In this document: positions 35,777-44,920 of the stretch, one piece after another | How positions within the stretch are numbered: position 1 is the first letter of the stretch | Layout of the letters: the number at the start of each line of letters is the position of its first letter | NCBI RefSeq assembly: GCF_022539665.2 | Contig: NC_081339.1 | Coordinates: 8,987,367 to 9,051,366, forward strand | DNA length: 64,000 bases | Reading direction: 5' to 3' | From: Daphnia carinata | Taxonomy: Eukaryota > Arthropoda > Branchiopoda > Diplostraca > Daphniidae | Translations under genes and position numbers: made by a program | Notes under the pieces: model-generated | Seen by the model: only the letters and a program-made list of their open reading frames with translations | Database searches by the model: none | Told to the model about the DNA's origin: nothing

Positions 35777-35884
35777 TAGCGGAGAAAAAGGCCCAGTCCA
35801 ATGGAGAAAAAGACCCACTTTTAAATTTGGAAAAAAGTGGGCCTTTTCGTGCGGGCCTTTTTCGTATGGGCCTTTTTCTCCGCC
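35777..35884. mobile_element. Small palindromic element, family B (GGAGAAAAAGGCCC)
   Basis: About 106 bp with perfect 17-bp inverted ends GCGGAGAAAAAGGCCCA / TGGGCCTTTTTCTCCGC and further internal copies in both orientations (GGAGAAAAAGACCCAC, GTGGGCCTTTTCG, CGGGCCTTTTTCG). The design and the flank GATTGGCGG match family A, although the motif differs. It interrupts the coding frame of orphan gene 2 just after VFGTLAD. Confidence 0.6.
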
Positions 35885-36650
35885 AATCAGCCAACGTACC
35901 AAACACTTTCACCGATTCACCCTGAACTTTAAAACAATAGCCAGCCTCAAGGAGTTTCAGTTCATCGACTATTGGCCGCAAAAACACGTTAAACCCATAC
36001 TTTTTTACTTGTTCATTATAAAAAATTGCAAGCAAATAAATAGATTTATATTTAGAACAAAATTTGCCTTCGAGATTTCCGATGGAAAAGTAAGAGAAAC
36101 ACAAGTTTCTGCGTATAGCTGCCGCAAGGATTACATAGTTCAATTTCGTCAATGTATAGAGGAATTTGCAAAGCTTTTGGGTGACGTAAAAAAAAGTTGC
36201 TACTTTGGAAAAGACTACCATCCTCAAAACTAGACCATACGTTCGGGATGGCTAACTTCTCTCTACAAATTGCTGCATAAACATCGGGGATGTCTAGGGG
36301 CTGCTTGAGTTGTTCCAAAAGAGAAATTTTACGTAACTTTCCTTCAGCATTTCTTGTTGATAGCCAGTTCTTTGACGTCCGAAATTCCCATGGTGGTAAG
36401 GAAGCTCTACCTTTTTCGGTATAATCATTCCCATATGTGAGTGGAAAAAATTGAACTGTAAATTTTCATTTTTCATTTCTGCAAATAAATCTTGCGCAGA
36501 ATAATGTTTTTTTCGCAATTTAAATGACTTCAGTGTGTGAACACCCATGTTTTTTAAATAAAGATGCTGCTTCGAGTTTTGCAGCAACCATTTTTTGGAC
36601 CAAAACCGCAGTTCCTTTTAGAACAGATTGGATGTCGACTTGCGTTATCT
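35885..36650 (-). pseudogene. Transposon-like orphan gene 2 (LYIDEIELCNPCGS...FSIGNL family), broken
   Basis: Minus-strand pieces: 36318-36052 (DIPDVYAAICREKL, FFLRHPKALQIPLYIDEIEL, CNPCGSYTQK) and 36227-35885 in another frame (LCFSYFSIGNLEGKF, KKYGFNVFLRPIVDELKLLE, VFGTLAD). Together they match, from memory, a conserved uncharacterised animal family with consensus like LYYDEVEICNPLGS-x(n)-Y-x-TIGNL-x(n)-DNLGSH. At least one frameshift is present and the frame is cut by the family B palindrome. Upstream frames (36587-36294) may be further exons. Likely a dead transposase-like gene. Confidence 0.45.
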
Positions 36651-36796
36651 TATGATCGGACATAATTAGCATGACAAACTTGGCTGCTTAAAGAGATTTC
36701 ATCAATAATCTGGCCTAATTGTTCAATTTGATTGTTCAGTGATTAGAATTAATATGGAAAATAAGTGTATTATCGGAACCTTCTGTTTCGATTGGT

Positions 36797-37632
36797 GGTG
36801 AAATAGGACTGAAACGAAATAGGACTGGAGAAATAGGACTGGGAGAAATAGGACTGACTTTTAAAAACTTTTAGAACAGTCCTATTTCTCCATGGCATAC
36901 GTCCTATTTCTCCTCGGCATCAGTCCTATTTCTCCTTAGAAATAAGACTATTTCATTTACCTTCTTCTAAGGGGAACGATGAGCCTCCAATCCTTCTGCA
37001 ATGTATTGCGTAAGAGCGGCGGCTTTATATCCATTTCCCTTTTTAAAAAAACCGATGGTGTTAACTCATTAGATAAATGGTTCACAAAACTTTTTTCTTA
37101 TCCTGTTTTAATTTAAAGTACAGGAGAACATGAACAATATTGTATTTAATAGAGTTCATTTAACAAAATACTATTAGACATACTACAGAAATATTTATTA
37201 CTTATATTGCACATTATGTGGTCATAACCAACTTTTCCAATTGAACTAATGTTTTACTATTTCATACATCTTTCGTTATATACAGCTCTTACATATTCTG
37301 ATTTTGGTCTAATAGTATTTTATTAAATGAACTCTATTAGATTCAAAATAATTCATGTTCCCCAGCAATTAAAATTAAAATAGGATAAGAGATAAAAAAT
37401 TTGTGAACCACTTAAATAATGAGTAAACGCCATCGGTTTTTGAAAAAGAGAAATAAATATAAGCCGGCGCTCTTACGGAGGCTCATCGTTCCCTTTGGAA
37501 CAAGGTAAAGGAAATAGAACTATTTCTAAGGAGAAATAGGACTGATGCCGAAGAGAAATAGGACTGTCCTAAAAGTTTTTAAAAGTCAGTCCTATTTCTC
37601 CTAGTCCTATTTCGTTTCAGTCCTATTTCACC
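36797..37632. mobile_element. Foldback family A, full copy (GGAGAAATAGGACTG arrays at both ends)
   Basis: About 836 bp. The left end GGTGAAATAGGACTGAAACG and right end CGTTTCAGTCCTATTTCACC are perfect inverted repeats. Each arm starts with an array of about 7-9 direct and inverted copies of the 15-bp motif, then about 200 bp of unique inverted sequence (TTTATATCCATTT, ACCGATGG, TTAATAGAGTTCATTTAA blocks), with a loop at about 37200-37310. No coding frame. A target duplication is not evident. Arms match the half copies at 19925-20449 and 42008-42511. Confidence 0.8.
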
Positions 37633-38885
37633 GGCTACCTCTGTTTCTATCACTTCTTCATTTGCATCACAATCATTTCAACATGACCATTCTGATGTAG
37701 AAGACCCCCCTGCAATATTTCCTGTTGGGGAATTACTGTCAAAAAAGTTAAAAGACCATTTAGATATTCCATCGAGAAGGTTCAACAGATAATTTTTTAA
37801 TTCATGACTTTAAAAAAATTCCACACAGCACGCTGCTGTCCTTTAGACGAAAATTTTTGGTCCTCACTGGATCACTAGGGCGTACATAAGACGCGGCGAA
37901 ATTCTTAGATGACGTGTTTTGGCTGCCTTCTGCACATCTAGATGTCCGGCAGAAACAGAGCCCGTGTGCGTCTTTTACCAGTCGTCCACAACGAGTTTAG
38001 GCGGTAAACTGGACCACTTTTGGACCGAATAGTAAATTAATTTTAAAAGATGTGACTGGGGCTGGTATCGAAAACGGATCTCGGGCATCACAGTCGGACG
38101 CTCTTTCCACATGACGACAATATTTTTATAAAAATAATAATTTTCAAACAATACAATAGAAACAGAAAAATACTTAAGTTTTGTTTCGACACAGGTAAAA
38201 AAAAATTTTTTAAACATAAAGTTAAAGTTAAAATTAAGTTAGACAGTTAAAATTAAGTATGATTTGTAAATTTGTTAAGAAAACGAATTATTTGAGACAA
38301 AAGTCCTATTATAACTATTGCTTGTTTTGAGGATTTTTATGCTAAATAAAATATATTTTTCTAACTCCCTCATTTCAATGAAATTTACAGTATAAATTTA
38401 CTTACCAGTTTAGTTGCAAAGCATAAATTTTGAACATTCTACGTTTGAATTTCATGTATGTCAAAACTGGCAACACAGGATTTGGCCAAATGTGGGACTA
38501 AAGACGTCAAGAACAGCTATGGTGATTTCCTAGACAACAAGGGTGGCTACCGTACATCTATTTTCGCGCCTATATCAGGCCCGTCCTGGTTGTCCTAGTG
38601 GGACGGATTTAGGATGATTTCTGGCTTTCAATTGTTGTGTGGGATATTACTTTGAAAGCAGTTTTCATTTGCCTGAAAAAAGCACTGTGAAACGTGTAAT
38701 GTTGTGTATGTAAGTGTTTGTTTAAATTTGACGCCGATTTGAACTTTTCAATATGGAAGCATTTTGCTTCGAAAACAAAGAACTACTTTCAAATACTGGG
38801 TTTTTTGCATGTACTGCTCTGTAATGTTTAAGCAAAGCTCTGCCATGAGTTGTTTTAAAATTACATACCCCACTTGGCAATCATG
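37633..38885. other. Intergenic stretch with possible tRNA-like relic
   Basis: No gene supported. At about 38060-38110 (minus strand) GAGCGTCCGACTGTGATGCC followed by GTTTTCGATACC resembles the right half of a tRNA, but no full cloverleaf is apparent. Confidence 0.3.
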
Positions 38886-39110
38886 ATGGTCAACCCTATA
38901 GCCACATCAGCCTGACTTGGCAGTAAGATATAAAATGGCTATTGCCATGTCAGGTTGACATGACAAATTCGCCTGCCACGACTGTTGCAATGTCAGGTTG
39001 ACATGACAAATTCGCCTGCCACGGCTATTGCCATGTCAAATGAAATTACATACACTTGGTTTCATGGGTATATATATATATATATATATATATTTGCATG
39101 TAAATGTATA
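38886..39110. repeat. Family D motif element (ATGGCAATAGCCAT)
   Basis: Contains two direct repeats of about 54 bp (ATGTCAGGTTGACATGACAA plus ATTCGCCTGCCACG) at 38958-39040 and several copies of TGGCTATTGCCATGTCA. The core ATGGCAATAGCCAT is a perfect hairpin. An (AT)n run follows. The same motifs occur inverted at 50930-51110. Confidence 0.5.
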
Positions 39111-39861
39111 TTCAAATAATAACAATTGTAATATAATTTTATACTTCTCCTTGAAGAGTTATAAAAATAAAAGGTTATTTTTTGTTGCATCTGTAAATAT
39201 ATGTTTTTTTCCATAGTTTTCCTTAACTTGTTGTTTGTAATGTATTGTTTACCGAGTTCTAAATACTAAAGACAAGTTTGCTAGATTGGGAATGCAATAC
39301 AATTTCACCGATTTTAGCAAAGTCGCAACGACATTTATGATGTGACAATAATACAGCCACGCTTTAGTCGCACGTAGATATATGCTTATTTTCATCATAA
39401 CATGAACATATTCAGTCATAACAGTTTTCTTTGTACATATCAAACATAGCAAATTTACGAAATAGTGTCACAGTGTAACCAAGGTACGACATGTGGAACA
39501 TTTGAAATACTTGGCTAAATCAAATTGTTTTTGAATATTCTCACAAGCCCAGTGACACCACTCTGTAACGAACTCTTAGCCTAGGTAAAGCTTCAAATTA
39601 AGCCAAACTTATAACAAATACCTTAATAGTTCGTTGGTAGGGAGAAATGCACAGATACACTTCACTAGTACTTTATTGAATTTTAGAATTTGCAAAAAGA
39701 CGTCTGCTTTAGACAAATGGAAATTTAGAAGGGATCGGCCTTTGCCGAAATCGGCCACCAAGAAAGCTCTGTTCCACAGCGCCCCTAGCGGCTGACACAA
39801 ATAATAATAATAATAATAAGTAAATATAAAAAACGGTGGGTCTTCTTACTAGACTTCCGAA
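39111..39861. other. AT-rich intergenic stretch
   Basis: Holds the (AT)n microsatellite at 39069-39093 and an (ATA)n run at about 39800-39820. No gene recognised. Confidence 0.4.
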
Positions 39862-40721
39862 TCAAGAAAGGCCCTGGTTATTTTCCTTTTCAAAATCTGC
39901 AACACACTCCAGGCAACTGTCACAGAGCACAACATTGGGTGTGGTATTTTTAATATTCTTTTTACAGTCATCACATTTGTATCTCGGATGATTGTTCTTA
40001 AAATCAACTGTAAGGAAGTATTATATTAGATTACTTTTGTTATACTAAATCACGCGTTTCACTGCTAACTTAATCAAGCTTATTGTGGCTATCCAGGCTT
40101 CCTCCATAAGTAATTTCTGAAATTTTGGAAGTTCTACTTCTACCTCCTCTTCTGGTTACTGTGCTGCTAACCATTTCAGGCATAGGGCTGATATCATGTT
40201 CTTCCACTAAGCTCTTAGTACGAAGAATTTCAGCAGCTTTCTCACTTCCAATAACCCACGTCCAAAAAACTGTTTCGGTTCAAAGGTATGTTAAAGTATT
40301 TTTCATAAGAAATTACTTATTACATGTCTTACCTCTAGATTTTTCAGTTGCTAATTTGCTGATGAATCTGGCAGGTGTAATTTTATAGTTATCAAACCTC
40401 TTTGTTTTCCTTGGTCGCCCGGCTCTTGGCTTGAAGTTTTGCAGCTTCAGCTTCGCTTCAGAGTTCAGCCAACTCAACATCTGCGATTTTTTCGTTTTTC
40501 CGCTGGCCGGTTGCTACTAGGTCAACTGGAGCTGGAACAACTGTCACATGAACAGTAGCAGGAATTTCAGCAGACGCAAGAGTTTCAGCAGACCCAGGAT
40601 TTTCAGCAGACGCAGGAGTGTCCATGAATTCGCGGAAGAAATCATCATGTTCCATTTCGGTGATTACTTCCTGTAAAAGTGAATCCGTCGAATCAACTAT
40701 TAACCCAATTTGTTGTTTCAT
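39862..40721 (-). CDS. Small Cys-rich / AT-hook-like protein gene, unrecognised
   Basis: Minus-strand exons: 40721 to about 40336, about 40270-40165, and 40007-39862. Exon 1 starts MKQQIGLIVDSTDSLLQEVI and contains a repeated Ser-Ala-Glu segment (ASAENPGSAETLASAEIPA). In one frame it stops at LAEL; the neighbouring frame continues with RAGRPRKTKRF, an AT-hook-like basic block, to donor GAG|GTAAGAC, so either a frameshift or a second start (ATG at about 40482) exists. Exon 2 reads VFWTWVIGSEKAAEIL. The last exon has YKCDDCKKN and VVLCDSCLEC, a C-x2-C / C-x2-C-x2-C ribbon. It lies downstream of the ZSWIM-like gene and might be its 3' part. Function unknown. Confidence 0.4.
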
Positions 40722-41160
40722 TTAAGGATCTTCGTTTACTATAGGTGAAAATTATGGAATAGTCTGACCATCTAAAATGATGTAGTACAATTTATTTTAT
40801 TGTTTCGGTTATAAAATTACACTAATTAACGTTTTTCTTCAACTATCGTGTAAGGAACGGCCAGCCGTACTCCTTACATTCCCCGCTCCTTTCCCATGCC
40901 TGCAACCCTCTTTTCTTCTTCCGCCAACAGGTTATCTACCGATGACTGGCCTTCAACCTTCCTTCACCTTGGCCTTCACACTTGTCAATTCTTCACATAG
41001 GCGTTACATTTACACGCAGAATATTTATTCCCGTTGGGACACCTAATCCTAAACGACCTTGCTTCTCCGTATAAATGGGGAACCGAATTTGTCAATGTTG
41101 TATGTTTCGTTTTATTGTAGAATGGAATCTGTTCAAAAAAATTAATTTTTAAATATTTCT
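40722..41160. other. Intergenic stretch or large intron
   Basis: Sits between the ZSWIM-like remnant and the Cys-rich gene on the same strand. No SWIM zinc finger (CxCx(n)CxH) is visible here, although one would be expected for an intact ZSWIM gene. Confidence 0.35.
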
Positions 41161-42007
41161 TTATGCAGGAAGAAAATTGTAATTATGTAGAAAAGGGTAA
41201 TACCTTTCAAGGCGATTCGTAGTGTTATTTCCCATACCGAAAAGAGAAAGTCGGTAGCACATCGACCACAGCTCTGGTGCTTTGAACCAGTAAATGGCAA
41301 AATAATCACCGAATCCGTCGGGTTCTATATAGGTAATTTCAAAAATTAGCATAAGATATTTAGGTAGCAATTATAAGTTTTCTTACCGATTTTGCAGAGC
41401 TCACAGGATTTGTGTACCAGATCCATTTCAGAATGCCAATACACTGTGGCTCTGAATGATTCGTAGATCTTCCCCCTTTTGTCGAGCACTAGATGTGCTT
41501 CTTCCAGACGTTTATCCACTGTGCATAATACTTGGAAATGGCACAGTAGACGGTTGCGGATGGGAAGAGCTCTTGAACAGATGCCAATTCGCCGCAAACC
41601 TTGTCGGTAATTATAACTTTCGCTTTGGAAATGTTGTGGTAAACATAGAAAAACTGAGTTTGTATTAGATACGTTTCAGATGAACAAGTGAACCAACAAA
41701 ATACCTCAGTGAAGATCTTCAGGCCAGCTTGGATTGCTTTGTAGTTTCTTCTTTAAGAAAAAAAATATGCAATCGGTTGCTTAACGCCATAGTGTCCACC
41801 AAGAGAAGAGAGTAAAGGGGCATCGTCATTTTGTTTAGCTTGTATGCCCCATCCAATTGTAGAACTTCTCCGTACTTTATATACAGATCCCTTTGTGCCT
41901 TCAAGTGGATGTAAATCATGCTGATGACGTAATCGTCGTCATGCACAACTTTTATCACGTTGCCAGGAGCGTTTGCATACGTGCTCAAAAGAGTAGCAGC
42001 GGTAGCC

Positions 42008-42511
42008 GGTGAAATAGGACTGAAACGAAATAGGACTGGGGAAATAGGACTGAAAATTTCCAGTCCTATTTCTACCGGAGAAATAGGACTGGGAGAAATA
42101 GGACTGACTTTTTAAAACTTTTTGGACAGTCCTATTTCTCCTCGGCATCAGTCCTATTTCTCCATAGAAATAGTCCTATTTCATTTACCTCGTTCCTACG
42201 GGAACGATGAGCCTCCATTCCGGTAGCCAATGTATTATGTAAGAGGGCCGGCTTATATCCATTTCTCTTTTTTAAAAACCGATGGCGTTTACTCATTATT
42301 TAAATGGTTCACAAATTTTTTATCTCTTATCCTATTTTAATTTTAATTGCTGGCGAACATGAATTATTTTAAACCTAATAGAGTTCATTTAATAAAATAC
42401 TATTAGAGCAAAATCAGAATATGTAAGAGCTGTATATAACGAAAGCTCTATGAAATAGTAAAACATTCGTTCAATTGGAGAAGTTGGTTATGACCACATA
42501 ATGTACAATAT
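42008..42511 (-). mobile_element. Foldback family A, half copy interrupted by gypsy
   Basis: Starts GGTGAAATAGGACTGAAACG at 42008 with a motif array to about 42183, then unique arm sequence matching 36960-37310. It stops at ACAATAT exactly where the gypsy LTR begins (42512). In the full copy the equivalent sequence continues (GTGCAATATAAG at about 37200), so the break is internal to the element. Confidence 0.75.
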
Positions 42512-42759
42512 TGTCGCGCACTCGTCTTAAAAGATCAGAGTCAAGGAGTGTATTCAAGGTTTACACGCTACCACAGTGTCCAAAAGACTAACTAAAGTTG
42601 TGCCCGCCAGCCGCCCACAACACAGTCGATGGGTCGAGTCCCGCCGGATGGGATCTGGTGACCGTCCGGTCACACCTATCTCATGTAACGACGACAAATC
42701 CCGGCGGATGTGGTGCGGCCGACTGGAATTGGAGCGCGTCCGGTTCGATAGTCGCGACA
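42512..42759 (-). repeat. Gypsy 3' LTR
   Basis: On the minus strand the 248-bp repeat begins TGTCGCGACTATCG and ends GTGCGCGACA (TG...CA). It is preceded by the purine tract GAAGAGGGGGA (42762-42772). No second copy was found upstream of gag. Confidence 0.75.
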
Positions 42760-42772
42760 GATCCCCCTCTTC

Positions 42773-43078
42773 AAGCCCTACTCGTCCCGAGTAGGACCGC
42801 GAGCGGCCGACGCGACCACGAACAGACAGGCTAACAGCTACAGATACCAAGTAAACGATAACAGAATAGGCATAACTACGAAAAAAAGAAACCCAAAACC
42901 ACAAACAAAATAAAACAAAAGAGAAGAAAAAACAAACAAAAGAAAATCAAACCAAAAAAAACAAACAAAAAAAAAACAACCATCAATCAAAGAAAAGAAA
43001 AGAAAAAGAAGAGAAGAAAGGGGCAAAAAAAGCAAAAAACAAAACAACAACACGTAAAGAGCGTTAAGTACGATACAC
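42773..43078 (-). other. Gypsy 3' untranslated segment, T-rich
   Basis: On the minus strand this is a pyrimidine-rich segment between the env-like stop and the polypurine tract, including a run of about 190 nt that is almost all T with G/C interruptions. Confidence 0.5.
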
Positions 43079-44920
43079 TCATGAGGGAGCTCCCCCAACT
43101 GCTCCTTCTACCGCCGGCGACTCGTCACGTTCGGCCTCCTCCAAAGTCTCGTGCTGGGCGAGACGGGCCTCCAGTTGCCGGACCCGAAGGTGTAGCCACG
43201 CGACCACCGCCAGCGTCGGAATGATCGTGCTGATAAGGGACGCAAACCAATCGTAACCGGAGAATTCTGATACCGGAGTCTCGTCCATTCTCCGCAGCAA
43301 ATCCTGGACCTCCTTCAAGTTCCGCTGGGCCTCTTCACGCGTCTTGGGGTCTACGAACAGCTCGGTAGGGCTCCGTGTCGGTGGTGCGGGTGCTACCGTG
43401 ATCTCTGTCTTCCGTGGTCGAGCTGTCGGCGAGTATAGGTCGGGGGCGTCTACAGGCGTCGCCTCGAGCGTGGTTCCTCCCTCCGCACTCGCCGGAAAGA
43501 TCCACTCGTCCGAATGTGCGGTACAGGCTGGCGGCAGCTGGAAAACATCTACCGGGTTCAGCTTCAGCGTCTGTCAAGGGGGGCCCGAGAACCCGGTTGG
43601 ACACGACACGACAATTTCTTGGCTTTTGGTAGCCGAAAGCATCCAACGTCGTCGCCCGAGGTACGCCGTGCGGGAGCCCTCCCAAGTTGTTAACTGCTGA
43701 TGGCACCAGCGCTCCACCTCCCGTGCGTCATCTCTCCAAAGTGCGAAAGCGCAAGAGGGTCTTGTAGTCTTCCATAACAACCCAGTGTAGAAGCGGCATA
43801 TCGGAGCTTCGCCACCGCAATGGGAGGTCTCTCCTGGTGTCAAGACCTGCAGGTCGGGGGCTAGAGCGATGGTCTCCGGTAGCTCCAATTGTCTGCCGGC
43901 TCTGCCGTTTTCTATAGCTTCAGGTAAATTGACGATCTGATACAGGTGGAATAGGTGGTTCCGATCCACTAGGGGAAGGTCTATGAGGATCCGGATGACA
44001 CCCTCTGCTACTCGTAACCTCACTTTAGCGTCCCTGTACAAGGTCCAGGTACCCCAAGCCCGGAACCGGTCATGAGGTCCCACCAGGAGGCAGTTGTCGA
44101 TGAATTGACTCCAACACTGTCTTGACTTGCTTCGGCGGGAACAATCTTGCGGGGAGGTGTCCCCCGGCCACGGCGCTCAAACCTGCCTCTACATCGGTGG
44201 CGAAGTCCTCCAACCAGGTTAGGCCTTGTTCCACAGTCTCAAAGGCTCGGTCGACCGCGAGCCATGTCACCCACCTCTCTTCCTCCGCTGCCTGTGTGCG
44301 CAAAACTTGGGCCTGTAAATGTCGAAGAGAAGTGGACAGATTATTGTCTTCGGTCAGCAAACCACGTAAGATTTCCGCGTGTGACTGTAGTTCCCACAGG
44401 GTGGCGTTGACCACCATTGCCTGGTGCTCCACAACATGGGCTATCTCCTTATTCTGCTCCAACGTCCGGGACACGGTCTGGCTAAGGTGAAGCACATCCT
44501 TCTCGGTGGCGGTGCCGAACATCCATTTTAACAGGTCGCCCCCTCCATCAATTACCCCTCGCACCCGACAGTGGGCGCGCGTTGGAGGTACCACTACCGG
44601 GGTGAGCCGTTCCTTCGTCTTCAATAGGCGGTCCGCGGCTCGCTGCTTCCGGGCCTTGATGTATTCTTGGGTCATGATTTGGAATTTGTTATCCCCAGCG
44701 TAAGGCTTCAAGTCGCGCAGCCAGAAATCGAGACGTTCCAGCATAGATAGCGCGGGTCTAGTCGCCAACTCGGTCACAATAGTCCATGTGGACTCGCTGA
44801 AGGCCACTTGCCCTTTCTCGAGGAATGCGACGCTGCCTCGGACTACTAGATCGGAAGCGGGCGGCGCACCGGTCGCTGTTAACAGAAGGAACAATTGGGC
44901 CAAAAGGGGTAGCCCGTAGC
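43079..44920 (-). pseudogene. Env-like region of the gypsy element, broken
   Basis: The last roughly 280 codons of the pol frame (about 44920-44070) are not integrase. They begin with a hydrophobic leader-like stretch, are rich in heptad-like helices, and contain a GGGDLLKWMFGTAT block reminiscent of the fusion-protein-like envelopes of insect errantiviruses. The reading then changes frame at 44083-44070, runs to an in-frame TGA at 43576-43574, and continues in that frame to a C-terminal membrane segment (about residues 20-45 of the 43318-43079 frame, ISTIIPTLAVVAWLHLRV) with a short tail, stop at 43081-43079. Thus one frameshift and one stop break it. A TTCTGTTAACAG sequence near 44875 could serve as a splice acceptor for an env message. 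Env identity is inferred from architecture. Confidence 0.55.

Noticed and set aside
35652-36233. 193-codon plus-strand open frame
   Set aside because: Antisense to the conserved blocks of orphan gene 2 and running through the family B palindrome; the minus strand carries the conserved words.
42838-43098. Minus-strand Phe/Leu-rich membrane protein frame
   Set aside because: It translates the T-rich 3' untranslated tract of the gypsy element.
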